Origin: Myxococcus sp.
Lineage (GTDB): Bacteria; Myxococcota; Myxococcia; Myxococcales; Myxococcaceae
DNA: 64,000 bases
Reading direction: 5' to 3'
Assembly: GCA_014879945.1 (NCBI GenBank)
Contig: JACSRE010000162.1
Location: forward strand, 1-64,000
The notes under the pieces are model-generated. The model saw nothing but the letters and a program-made list of their open reading frames with translations. It had not been told where the DNA came from and did no database searches. Shown here in pieces: positions 8,298 to 16,880 of this stretch; the first letter of the stretch is position 1, and the number at the start of each line of letters is the position of its first letter. The position numbers and the translations under genes are program-made.

Positions 8298-9443
8298 ATG
8301 AGACCTCCCTGGCCCCTGCTCCTCCTGGCGAGCTGCTCGCCGCTGACGCCGTTTCAGCCCCCGCCGCCGCCCGGCCTGACGTGCGATCGCGTCATGGTGC
8401 CCACCGCGCTCGACGAGACGCTCAAGACGGCGCAGGCCGGAGACTGCGTCATCCTCCCCGCCGGCACCTACTCGGGCAGCTTCGTGTTGCCCGAAGACGT
8501 GACCCTCGCGGCCAGCGACGGCGCGATGGTGTTGCTGACCGGCGGCGACCCGGTGCTGACCGTCAAGGGCGGGGCCCGCTCCATCGTTCGCGGGGTGCGC
8601 ATCGTCGGCGGCAGCGGCAGCGGCATCGCCATCGACCCCGGCCCGGCGCAGCTGATCAGCGTCGCCGTCACCCAGACCCAGAAGAGCGGCCTCACCGCGA
8701 CCTGCTCGCGACCTGACTGCGCGGAGCGCCAGGTGCTGCTGAAGGACTGCGAGCTCACCCAGGGCGCGGTCGGCGTTCGGGTCGTGGGCGCGCGGGTGCG
8801 CATCGAGGGCGGGCGCATCGCCGAGCAGCAGGGCAGCTCGTTGTCCGCGGGCTCGGGCGTCGTCGCCAGCCACGGCGCGGCGCTCTCGCTGAGCGGCGTC
8901 GTCATCGAGCGGAACCAGAACATCGGGGTGCTGCTCGACGGCGCGGCCACCCGCGCCTCGGTGGACGGCTGCACCATTCGCGAGAACGCGGGCCGGGGCC
9001 TGTGGGCGCAGGGCCAGACGGCCGACGCGGGCGTCGAGACGGTCTCGATCACGGGCGGTGAGGTCAGCGGAAACGCGCTGGTGGGCATCGGGGCGCGCGA
9101 GGCCTCGGGGCTGGCCATTCGGCAGACGAGGGTGCTGTCGACGAAGGCGGTGCGGGTGCCCATCGACATCGCGACGACCGAAGACATCGGAGACGGCATC
9201 GGGCTCTTCACCGGCACGCGCTCGGCCACCGTCGAGGCGGTGGTGGTCGAGAACAACGCGCGCGCCCAGGTGCTCGCCGACGGCTCGGGCCAGGGCGTCA
9301 CGCTGTCGGGCACGGTGTCGGGCGGCCGCTTCCGCGTGGTGGTGCAGCGCGAGCAGGCCCCGGTGGCGGTGGAGCAGCGGCTGGTTGACGTCCCAGCCAA
9401 CGAGCTCGCCGTGAAGGCCGCCGCCATCGGTCTGGAGCCGTGA
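8298..9443 (+). CDS. right-handed parallel beta-helix lipoprotein
   Basis: 381 residues. MRPPWPLLLLASC is a lipoprotein signal with lipobox LASC, followed by a Pro-rich linker. The body repeats short strands with Gly/Asn turns (GVRIVGGSGSGIAI, GVVIERNQNIGVLLDGAA, CTIRENAGRGLWAQG), the pattern of pectate-lyase-like beta-helices (NosD/PbH1 type). No polysaccharide-lyase catalytic signature is apparent. It is probably anchored in the outer membrane and exposed. A TAGGCT -10-like hexamer lies 14 bp before the ATG. The stop overlaps the next gene as GTGA, so the two beta-helix genes are probably translated together. Confidence 0.78.
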   Translation: MRPPWPLLLLASCSPLTPFQPPPPPGLTCDRVMVPTALDETLKTAQAGDCVILPAGTYSGSFVLPEDVTLAASDGAMVLLTGGDPVLTVKGGARSIVRGVRIVGGSGSGIAIDPGPAQLISVAVTQTQKSGLTATCSRPDCAERQVLLKDCELTQGAVGVRVVGARVRIEGGRIAEQQGSSLSAGSGVVASHGAALSLSGVVIERNQNIGVLLDGAATRASVDGCTIRENAGRGLWAQGQTADAGVETVSITGGEVSGNALVGIGAREASGLAIRQTRVLSTKAVRVPIDIATTEDIGDGIGLFTGTRSATVEAVVVENNARAQVLADGSGQGVTLSGTVSGGRFRVVVQREQAPVAVEQRLVDVPANELAVKAAAIGLEP

Positions 9444-11971
9444 CCGGACTGCCCGCGGGGCCCACTCAGGGTGGACGACGGGTACGCGGCCGCCCCCCTG
9501 CCGGCGACCTGCAGCCGGTGCTCGAGAGCGCCTCGTCCCGTCGCCCACGGAGCGGCCGCGCCGTCACGCTCCTGCTCGCCGGGGCGCTGGCCGCGTGCCC
9601 CCCGCCGCCACCGGGCGAGGCCGGCTGTGACGCCGGCTGCGTGGACGCGGGGCCACCCGGCTGCGGGCCCGGCACCTTCGCGACCGCGCCCGGCCAGTGC
9701 CAGCCCGTCGGGTGGACGACGTGTGACGGGGGCTTCGCGGCCGACCCCACGGGGTGGACCTGCCGCGCGACGGTCGAGCGCTGCGCGCCGGGCTCCGCCG
9801 CGTTCCCGAACGAGGGCTGCGCGCCGCTGGGGTGGGCGCAGTGCCCGTCGGGGTTCGTGCGCACCACCACCGGCACCAGCTGCGCGCCGGTGCTCCCCGA
9901 GCGCCCCTGCACGGGGGCGACCCGCGCGGCGCTCGGCCAGGCCAGCTGCGTGCCGGTGGGTGACTGCGGCGCGCCCTTCCCTCCTCCCGCGGCCACCCTC
10001 TTCGTCGACGCCGACGGCGGGCTCGACGCGACGCACTTCCGCACCATCGGCGCGGCGCTGGTGGCGGCGCCCGCCGGCGCGACGATCGCGGTGTTCGACG
10101 GCGCCTACGCCGAGGCGCTGCGCCCCACGAGGCCGGTCACGCTGCTGGGCCGCTGCCCGTCACGCGTCACCCTCCAGGGTGACCCCGCGCTGGAGCTGGT
10201 GCGCACGCGCGACGTCGAGGTGGAAGGCCTCACCATCCAGGACTCCATTCTCGCGGCGCGGCTCGAGCTCGGCGCAGCGCTGACGCTTCGTCACGTCGTC
10301 CTCGAGCGCAACCTGCGCTCCGGAATCCAGGCGCTCGACCGCGGCACGCAGGTGACGCTCGACGACGTGGTGGTGCGCGGCACCGGGCCCGACCCCGCCA
10401 CTGGCACCTTCGGCCAGGGCCTGGCGCTCGGCGCGGGCGCGCAGCTCACCGCGAGCGACGTCGAGCTCCGAGGCAACGGAGAGACCGCGGTGTTCGTCAA
10501 CCAGGCCGGGACCAGCGCGACGCTCACCCGGGTGCTGATCGCCGACACCCGGCCGCGCGCGAGCACCGGCCGGCTCGGCTGGGGCGTCGCGGTGCAGGCG
10601 GGGGCCTCGCTGACCGCCACCGAGCTGGTGGTGCAAGACAGCCTTGGCGTCGGCATTCTCGTCGCGCAGACAGGCAGCTCGGCCACCCTCACCGACACCC
10701 TGGTGCGGCGGGTCGGCCCCAGCACCGACGCCGTCGGCGGCCCCTTCGGCTTCGGCGCGTCGGCGCAGCTGGGCACGATCACCTGGAGTGGCGGCGGCGT
10801 GGAGGACGTCGTGGGCGGCCTCGTCGACGTGCAGGGCGCGGGCGGCCGGGCGACGCTTCGAGATCTCACCGCCCGCGGCGTGCGCACGGGCGGCGGCGCG
10901 CCGCGCTTCGGGCTCGAGGCGCGCAACGGGGCGCAGCTCACCGTCGAGCGCGTGCGGCTCGAAGACACGGTGTCATCCGGCGTGTTGTCGGTCGACCGCG
11001 CCGAGGTGCGCCTCGATCACCTGTCGGTACAGGGGGCGGTGGGCGTCGGCGTACGCGCCCAGGGCGGCCGCATCGTCGGCGCCGCCGTCGAGGTGCGCGG
11101 CCACACCGAGGCCGGCGTCTTGTCGTCGGTCTCGGGGCGGGTCGAGCTGTCGCGGTGCGTGCTGGCCGACGCCGCGCCCTCGGCCGCCGACGCGGGGGCA
11201 GGGTTCGGGGCGAACGCCTCGGAGAACGGTGGGCTCCTGCTCGAGGAGTGCCTGCTCGCCAACAACATCACCGCGGGGCTCTACGCCCGCGACCAGGGCT
11301 CCTCGGTCACGGTGACGCGCACCGACATTCGGGAGACGCAGCTCGACGGCACCGGCGCAGCCGGCCAGGGCGTGGTGGTGGAGCACGGCGCGCGGATCAG
11401 CCTCGAAGACGTCGCGCTCTCGCAGAACCACACCGCCGGCCTCCAGGCGTCGGACCCCAACAGCGAGCTCTCCCTCAGCCGCGTCACCGTGGTGGGCACC
11501 CGGCCCCTTGGCACCGGCAGTCGTGGGCGTGGCGCCAACGTGGCCTTCGGCGCCCTGCTGCGGGCCACCTCGTCGGCCTTCGTCGACAACCAGCAGGTCG
11601 GCCTCTTCGCGCTCCAGTCGCGCATCGAGGCCACCGACACCCTGGTGCTGGGCACCCGCGCCGACCCCGACGGCCGCTACGGCAACGGGCTCGAGGCCCT
11701 CACCGACGCCGTCATCACCTTCGTGCGCGGCGTGGTCGATTCGAGCGCGGGCATCGGCGCGGTCTTCGCCGAAGGGGCGGGGGTCATCGACGGCGCCCGG
11801 CTGTCGCGGAACCCCATCGCCCTGCACGCGCAAGACGGCTCGGAGCTCGTGGAGCAGGCGACGGTGCCCACGCCGCTGGGCCCTCGACAGGTCATCGTCA
11901 CGCCCACCACCCGCTTCGAGGCCAACCAGTCGAAGACCAGCGCCGAGACCGTCACCGTTCCGCCTCCCTGA
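9440..11971 (+). CDS. large beta-helix lipoprotein with Cys-rich N-terminal repeats
   Basis: 843 residues. After an unusual Arg-rich leader there is a hydrophobic stretch ending LAAC, a plausible lipobox. A start at GTG 9518 would give a more typical signal than the GTG at 9440 that overlaps the previous stop. Residues 60-180 contain Cys-rich repeats around CQPVGWTTC, CAPLGWAQC and CVPVGDC, probably disulfide-linked. The remaining roughly 660 residues are right-handed beta-helix turns with the recurring elements TLTDTLV, SLTATELVV and GVLSSVSGRVELSRC. Likely an outer-surface or secreted protein. The binding target is unknown and no enzymatic residues are recognisable. Confidence 0.75.
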   Translation: MTGLPAGPTQGGRRVRGRPPAGDLQPVLESASSRRPRSGRAVTLLLAGALAACPPPPPGEAGCDAGCVDAGPPGCGPGTFATAPGQCQPVGWTTCDGGFAADPTGWTCRATVERCAPGSAAFPNEGCAPLGWAQCPSGFVRTTTGTSCAPVLPERPCTGATRAALGQASCVPVGDCGAPFPPPAATLFVDADGGLDATHFRTIGAALVAAPAGATIAVFDGAYAEALRPTRPVTLLGRCPSRVTLQGDPALELVRTRDVEVEGLTIQDSILAARLELGAALTLRHVVLERNLRSGIQALDRGTQVTLDDVVVRGTGPDPATGTFGQGLALGAGAQLTASDVELRGNGETAVFVNQAGTSATLTRVLIADTRPRASTGRLGWGVAVQAGASLTATELVVQDSLGVGILVAQTGSSATLTDTLVRRVGPSTDAVGGPFGFGASAQLGTITWSGGGVEDVVGGLVDVQGAGGRATLRDLTARGVRTGGGAPRFGLEARNGAQLTVERVRLEDTVSSGVLSVDRAEVRLDHLSVQGAVGVGVRAQGGRIVGAAVEVRGHTEAGVLSSVSGRVELSRCVLADAAPSAADAGAGFGANASENGGLLLEECLLANNITAGLYARDQGSSVTVTRTDIRETQLDGTGAAGQGVVVEHGARISLEDVALSQNHTAGLQASDPNSELSLSRVTVVGTRPLGTGSRGRGANVAFGALLRATSSAFVDNQQVGLFALQSRIEATDTLVLGTRADPDGRYGNGLEALTDAVITFVRGVVDSSAGIGAVFAEGAGVIDGARLSRNPIALHAQDGSELVEQATVPTPLGPRQVIVTPTTRFEANQSKTSAETVTVPPP

Positions 11972-12026
11972 CGCTGGAAGACTGGGCTACGAAGCGGCCT
12001 CCCTCGCTACCCGGAGCCTCACTCCC

Positions 12027-12557
12027 ATGCGCGTCGCCCCCTCCGTTCCCGCCCGCGTCACCCAGCCCACCTACGAGAAGCTCAAGGCGCAGCTGGCGAC
12101 GCTCGACAAGAAGATCGCGACCGCCGAGAAGGCCCTGCAGGACCACAAGGACGTGATGATGCGCTCGCGCTACACGCCCGAGGGCCTCAAGCTCGCGACC
12201 GCCAAGCTCAAGTCGCTCGAGAAGGACCTGACCAGGCTGCAGACCCAGCGCAAACACCTCGTGGCCCAGATGGCGGTGCTGCGCCCGGCCCCCAAGACGC
12301 CGACCGCCGCGCAGCTGACCGCCGTCATCGAGCGCCACCTCAAGGCCGACGATCTCAGGTTCGGCGCGAAGGCCCCGAAGAAGGAAGACATCCTCACGCA
12401 GACGACGGTGAACAAGCACCCGTTCTCGTACACGGCCATCGTGCTCAAGAACGACCCCTCGAAGGTCATCATCAAGAAGGTGCTGACGGGCGGCTTCGTG
12501 CCCGCCAGGCCGGGCGACGGCACCTACTCGTTCCCGGTGCCGCTGAAGGCGAAGTGA
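12027..12557 (+). CDS. coiled-coil protein of unknown function
   Basis: 176 residues with no signal peptide. Residues 17-85 form a long charged helix (LKAQLATLDKKIATAEKAL, LKSLEKDLTRLQTQRKHLV) with heptad-like Leu spacing, so a coiled coil is likely. The C-terminal 80 residues are a small basic domain (PSKVIIKKVLTGGFV) that I do not recognise. It lies 55 bp downstream of the beta-helix gene and converges on the GT39 gene with three bases between stops. The open frame extends far upstream, but ATG 12027 is the first sensible start. Confidence 0.65.
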   Translation: MRVAPSVPARVTQPTYEKLKAQLATLDKKIATAEKALQDHKDVMMRSRYTPEGLKLATAKLKSLEKDLTRLQTQRKHLVAQMAVLRPAPKTPTAAQLTAVIERHLKADDLRFGAKAPKKEDILTQTTVNKHPFSYTAIVLKNDPSKVIIKKVLTGGFVPARPGDGTYSFPVPLKAK

Positions 12558-12560
12558 GCC

Positions 12561-14225
12561 TCACGGCCGGGCGGTGAGCCACACCCGCACCAGCTTCAGC
12601 TCCATCAGCGTCTCGGCCCGCGTCGACGCGAGCAGGAAGCGCTGGGTGGGCCGGCTGGTGCCGAACGACGCGTACGTGCCCAGCACCTCGAACGAGATGC
12701 CCTGCTCGGCCAGCATCTCGACCGGGCCTTCGGGGCCCAGCACCGCCACCTTCGCGCGGCCGGCCTCGAGGGCGGCCTTGAGCCCGTCTGGCATCAGGTA
12801 GGTCGCGTCACGGCGCGCGTAGAACGAGTACGCGAACGACGGCGGCGCGAACACCACCGGCAGGAGCGTGCTCTCGGGGTCGGCTTGCCGCACCAGCGCG
12901 CACAGCTCCTTCGCGGGTTGGTACTCGAGCGTCGCCGGCTGCACGTAGCCTGCGACGAAGGCCATCACCCCGCCCAGCCCGACCGCCAGCGAGACGACCA
13001 GCCCGTCGGCCGGGGGCAGCCGCCGCGCCCACGCCATCAGCACCACCACCGGCGCCAGCACCACCGCGGCCCAGAGCGCCACCGTCGGCAGTGACGCGGG
13101 GAAGCCCAGCGAGAACACCAGCGCCGCGAACACCGCCCCCGCCGCCGCGAACCCCAGGAGCAGCCAACGCCAGCGCGAGGCCAGCGCGTCGTCGAGGCGC
13201 TCCAGCTCTTCGGCCACCAACAGCGCCGCCGCCGGCGTCAGCGGGTACAGGTACTGGGGCAGCTTGTAGGTGGACAGGGAGATGACGACGAAGACGAGCG
13301 AGAACCACCAGAGGGGCACGCGCGCGAGGGCGCCGGGCAGCCGACGCGCGGTGGCGAAGCCCACCACCCGGCGCCCCAGAGAGAACCCCAGCAGCGGCGC
13401 GAACGGCAAGAAGGCCCACAGCGCGGTGTGGGTGAAGAACAGCGGCGTGGTGTCATCGAGGAAGCCGCTCTGGCCCCACAGCCTTCCGAAGCCCTGGTAC
13501 CAGAGCAGGTAGAGCACGCCCTCATCGCCGGTGGTGTCGCGCGTAGCGGCGTAGAAGGGCAAGGCCACCAGCGCGGTGAGCACCAGGCCGAAGGGCCACA
13601 CGCTCCAGAGGCGGCGCAGCAGGGTGCTGGGGCCGTCGCTCCACGATGGGCGAACGACCTCGGGCAGGAGCGCCAACACGGGAATGCCCAGCCCGATGGG
13701 GCCCTTCGAGAGCACCGCGAGCCCCGCCACCGCCCACGCCAGCAGCCGGAGCACCGGCCGCCTTCGCCCCTCGAGCATGAGCGCGATGGCCAGCGACGTC
13801 ATGGCGGTGAGGGCGGTGTCCACCTTCGGGTCGAGCACCATCAGGTGGGTCGAGAGCGAGGCGCCCACCAGCACCGCGGCCGTCAGCCCCCGGCGCTCAT
13901 CCGCCAGCGTGCGGCCGATGAAGAAGGTCGACACCATGGTGATGACGGCGAAGAGGAGCCCGGGCAGCCGCACCGCGAAGGCGTCGACGCCGAAGACGGC
14001 CATGCCCGCCGCCTGCAGCCACATGGTGAGCGGGGGCTTGTTCCAGAAGGGGCCGTTCTGATCCTTCAGGTGCCACCAGTCGCCGCTCTCGAGCATGCGC
14101 CGGGCGACGTCGGCGTACTGGGCCGGGTCCACGTCCTGCACCTCGTTGGAGAGGCCGAGCACCGAGGGGCCGATGGCCGCGGTCAACAGAATCGCCCAGG
14201 TGGTGCGCGTCACGCAGGTGGCCAT
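12561..14225 (-). CDS. GT39/ArnT-like membrane glycosyltransferase
   Basis: 554 residues with about ten to twelve membrane segments. The first periplasmic loop reads DVDPAQYADVARRMLESGDW and then FWNKPPLTMWLQA, matching the conserved acidic residue and K-P-P-hydrophobic-W block of the ArnT/PMT_2 family. These enzymes move a sugar from a polyprenyl-phosphate donor onto lipid A or protein in the periplasm. Placement between lptA and lptB suggests modification of lipid A or LPS core, but the substrate cannot be read from sequence. The C-terminal 90 residues form a soluble domain. It is transcribed divergently from the membrane protein at 14345. Confidence 0.82.
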   Translation of the reverse strand: MATCVTRTTWAILLTAAIGPSVLGLSNEVQDVDPAQYADVARRMLESGDWWHLKDQNGPFWNKPPLTMWLQAAGMAVFGVDAFAVRLPGLLFAVITMVSTFFIGRTLADERRGLTAAVLVGASLSTHLMVLDPKVDTALTAMTSLAIALMLEGRRRPVLRLLAWAVAGLAVLSKGPIGLGIPVLALLPEVVRPSWSDGPSTLLRRLWSVWPFGLVLTALVALPFYAATRDTTGDEGVLYLLWYQGFGRLWGQSGFLDDTTPLFFTHTALWAFLPFAPLLGFSLGRRVVGFATARRLPGALARVPLWWFSLVFVVISLSTYKLPQYLYPLTPAAALLVAEELERLDDALASRWRWLLLGFAAAGAVFAALVFSLGFPASLPTVALWAAVVLAPVVVLMAWARRLPPADGLVVSLAVGLGGVMAFVAGYVQPATLEYQPAKELCALVRQADPESTLLPVVFAPPSFAYSFYARRDATYLMPDGLKAALEAGRAKVAVLGPEGPVEMLAEQGISFEVLGTYASFGTSRPTQRFLLASTRAETLMELKLVRVWLTARP

Positions 14226-14344
14226 GCCAGCGCCGCGGCGGAATGCAAGGGGCCGACGTCTTCACGCGCCGACGGAGCCTGCGCTGCGGCCCGCGCGGAG
14301 GTCTTCGCGCGCCGAGACGAGCTGGGCTTTAGTGCAGCCCCACC

Positions 14345-15085
14345 GTGGCCGACCTCATCCCCGTCTCGCTGTACACGCGCGCCGCCGAGCAGACCATCGC
14401 GACCCTCAAGCGGAGCCCGTGGATCGTCGGGGTGCCGATGGTGGCGCTGGGCCTGGGCACGCTGGCCGACTGGCTGCTCGCGCCGTTGCTCAACGTGGGG
14501 CTCATCATCGCCGCGCCGCTGAAGGCCGCGCTGTGGGCGAGCGCGCTCTACGTGTGGCGGCGAACGCTGCTCGAGGGCGCCGTCGACAGCGCCGAGGTGG
14601 AAGCGGAGCTGCTGGCCCGGGCGCGGAGCCTCACCGCCCTCGCCGTGCCGCTGCTGTTCGGCACCCTCGCCTTCTTGACGCTGGCGTGGGGCGGCGCGCT
14701 GGCGGGCCTGTTCGTGCTGCTGGTGGTGCTGACGCCGCTGCTCGAGGCCTCGCTGCTGGGCGCGCAGTCAGGGGTGGGGGCCTTCTTCAAGCAGCACGGC
14801 CAGGCGTGGGCGGCCTCGCAGCTCGTCTTCTCGTCGGTGCTGGTGGCGGTGTGGCTGGTGGTGGTGATGGTGGCCGGCGTCTTCCACGTGTTCGCGGGCG
14901 AGGCAGCCTCGGCCGTCATCGGCGGCCCGCTGCTGACGCTGCTGTGGCTGGTTCGAGGCCACGCGTGGCTCGCGCTCGACGCTCCGGCGCCCGTCGAGGC
15001 GCCCCCGCCCGCGCCGCGGAAGGCCCCCGGCGTGCGGAAGGCGGCGCCGAGAAGGCCAGCGCCCAGAGGCCCGCCCACCTCGTAG
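14345..15085 (+). CDS. multi-spanning membrane protein of unknown function
   Basis: 246 residues. Four to six hydrophobic segments lie between residues 25 and 220 (ALGLGTLADWLLAPLLNVGLIIA, LAGLFVLLVVLTPLL, LVFSSVLVAVWLVVVMVAGVF). The last 35 residues are Pro/Ala/Arg-rich and should be cytoplasmic. I do not recognise a family. The start is GTG 14345 with no clear Shine-Dalgarno; a TTTAGT hexamer (14328-14333) lies 11 bp upstream and could be a -10 element giving an almost leaderless mRNA. Confidence 0.65.
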   Translation: MADLIPVSLYTRAAEQTIATLKRSPWIVGVPMVALGLGTLADWLLAPLLNVGLIIAAPLKAALWASALYVWRRTLLEGAVDSAEVEAELLARARSLTALAVPLLFGTLAFLTLAWGGALAGLFVLLVVLTPLLEASLLGAQSGVGAFFKQHGQAWAASQLVFSSVLVAVWLVVVMVAGVFHVFAGEAASAVIGGPLLTLLWLVRGHAWLALDAPAPVEAPPPAPRKAPGVRKAAPRRPAPRGPPTS

Positions 15086-15171
15086 CGGTGCGTCAGGGGC
15101 CCCGCCTCTGCTTGCTGACGACGAAGGCCCGTGCTTTCTGGGCGACCGCAAACCCACCCCGGAGTCTCACC

Positions 15172-15822
15172 ATGCCCTTGCGCACCACTGCAGCCCAGGC
15201 CGTTGCTCCCCGCACCACCAAGCCGATGTCGAACGAGCGAAAGGCCTTCTGGCACTCGCCGTACACGAACGCCGACGCGCAGGTGGTGAAGACGAAGAAG
15301 AACCTGCCCACGCTCGACGCGGCCAAGGAGTTCATCGGCGCCTCGATCCTCAACAAGAAGGAAGCCGACCTCCAGAAGCTGGGCGTCACGCGCTACCGCT
15401 TCGACGATCACGACTGCATGAGCCGCTTCCAGCGCTCGGGCTTCACCGACTCCGACGTGAAGCAGGCGAAGAAGTCGTTCCCCTTCCTCAAGGGCTCCTC
15501 GGACAACGACGTCAAGGGCTACCTGGGCCTCAAGCTGCGCAACGTCGAGCTCGGCTACAAGGGCGGCATGGAGATGCTCGCCGAGGCCGGCATCACCGAG
15601 AGCAAGTACGACTCCCACGAGCAGCTCGACGCGTTCAAGGGCAGCGGCATGGGCGCCCGGCACGTCGCCGCCGCGAAGGAGAAGTACGAGTTCCTCGCCG
15701 ACTCGAGCGACAAGGAGATCAAGGAGTACCTCGGCCTGAAGGTGCTCAACGCCAAGGACGGCTACGGCTTCGCCAAGGACATGCTCAAGGACATCGGCGC
15801 CACCAAGGGCTGGGGCCGCTGA
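15172..15822 (+). CDS. protein with three tandem ~65-residue repeats, coupled to an amidoligase-like gene
   Basis: 216 residues, no signal peptide. Two and a half related units follow a 45-residue basic N-terminus. Unit 1 includes LQKLGVTRYRFDDHDCMSRF and ends FLKGSSDNDVK. Unit 2 begins GYLGLKLRNVELGY and ends FLADSSDKEIK. Unit 3 begins EYLGLKVLNAKDGYG and stops after KDIGATKGWGR. The units are charged and helical. It is soluble and probably cytoplasmic, with no recognised family. The stop overlaps the next reading frame as CTGA, so the two products are likely made in proportion. Confidence 0.65.
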   Translation: MPLRTTAAQAVAPRTTKPMSNERKAFWHSPYTNADAQVVKTKKNLPTLDAAKEFIGASILNKKEADLQKLGVTRYRFDDHDCMSRFQRSGFTDSDVKQAKKSFPFLKGSSDNDVKGYLGLKLRNVELGYKGGMEMLAEAGITESKYDSHEQLDAFKGSGMGARHVAAAKEKYEFLADSSDKEIKEYLGLKVLNAKDGYGFAKDMLKDIGATKGWGR

Positions 15823-16775
15823 CGCAGTCGCCGTTCCGTCGGGTCGGCCTCGAGCTCGAGCTGCTGGCCCCTGCCGGGCACTCGCGGGTGACGTTCGCTC
15901 GCGAGGTGGCCCGGCGCACGAGGGGCCGCGTTCAGTTCGGCTTCAAGTACTTCAGTGAAGGCAGGCTGCCCGACGGGCGGCCGTTGTGCCGGCTCTCGTT
16001 GGCCACCCGGGTGGTCGACTCGAAGGGCCGGCCGCTGGTGACGCTGGTCGATGACAACACCGTGCGTGACGGGCTGCCGAAGACGCCCGCGGCGCCGACG
16101 CTGCACGCCACCGACGATCTGCGGCTCGCGCTGTTGGCCGAGCGCGTGTCGTGGCGCGAGACGCCCGGGGCGCGACTCGAGGCGCTGCGCGCGGTGTTCG
16201 ACGGCTTCGTGGCGCAGGGCCAGGTGTTCGACGCCTTCGGCAACGCGCTGCTGGTGACGCTGCAGGAGCCGAAGTCGTGGCACCGGGTGTGCGAGGTGGT
16301 GACGCGGCCGCTGGTGGGCGCGCGGGAGCGGCGGGCGGTCGTCGCGCTGGTGCTCGCGGTGGCCAACGACTTCGGCTGCACCCTCCCCTCCACCGCCGCG
16401 CTGCACGCGCACTACGACGCGAAGCCGTGGCGTGAGGTGAAGGCGCTGTCTCGGCTGGTGCTGGAGCACGCGGTCCATCGCGAGGCGTGGTGGCAGGCGC
16501 TGGCGCCGAACCCCCGCTGCCTGAAGCTGGCGCCCTTCCCCGCTGACGTGGTGCGGGTGGCCCGAACGCCGGGCCGCGTGTCCTTCGCCACCTTCGCGGC
16601 GGCGCTGAAGCTCGCGGGGGCCTCGAAGGAATGCGACCTCAACCTGCTGGGGGTGATCGAGCCGCACCCCCGTCAACCGACGCTCGAGGTGCGGTGCCTG
16701 CCGATGGCGCTGGAGGCCGAGGCCGTGCTGGCGAGCCTCGCGCGGGTCGAGCAGCTCCTGGGGCGCGCGCGCTGA
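15819..16775 (+). CDS. amidoligase-like enzyme (Amidoligase_2 type, glutamine-synthetase-like fold)
   Basis: 318 residues if translation begins at CTG 15819. The first conserved strand, RRVGLELELLAPAGHSR, resembles the opening of amidoligases (G-x-E-x-E followed by AP), with a C-terminal block NLLGVIEP...TLEVRCLP like the NL...E-x-R of the family. A start at GTG 15888 would remove that first strand. No ATG, GTG or TTG lies before it, so the coupled CTG start is preferred but unusual. Amidoligases join carboxylates to amines using ATP and often modify peptides or cell-wall precursors. The substrate here is unknown, although the coupled repeat protein is a candidate partner. Family call moderate. 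Confidence 0.58.
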   Translation: MTQSPFRRVGLELELLAPAGHSRVTFAREVARRTRGRVQFGFKYFSEGRLPDGRPLCRLSLATRVVDSKGRPLVTLVDDNTVRDGLPKTPAAPTLHATDDLRLALLAERVSWRETPGARLEALRAVFDGFVAQGQVFDAFGNALLVTLQEPKSWHRVCEVVTRPLVGARERRAVVALVLAVANDFGCTLPSTAALHAHYDAKPWREVKALSRLVLEHAVHREAWWQALAPNPRCLKLAPFPADVVRVARTPGRVSFATFAAALKLAGASKECDLNLLGVIEPHPRQPTLEVRCLPMALEAEAVLASLARVEQLLGRAR

Positions 16776-16787
16776 ATCGCCTCGCGC

Positions 16788-16802
16788 GTGTCGCGGTGAC
16801 AC
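16788..16802 (+). promoter_or_regulatory. small inverted repeat upstream of the porin gene
   Basis: GTGTC (16788-16792) and GACAC (16798-16802) form a short dyad in the 105-bp gap before the porin. It could be an operator half-site pair, and porins of this family are often phosphate-regulated, but it does not match a full Pho box. Weak evidence. Confidence 0.2.
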
Positions 16803-16880
16803 GCTCGTCCCATCACGACACGGCGCGGCCGGGCCCCCGCCTCGGCGGTACGGGCACGGCGACTGCAGCCGCGGCCGGCC

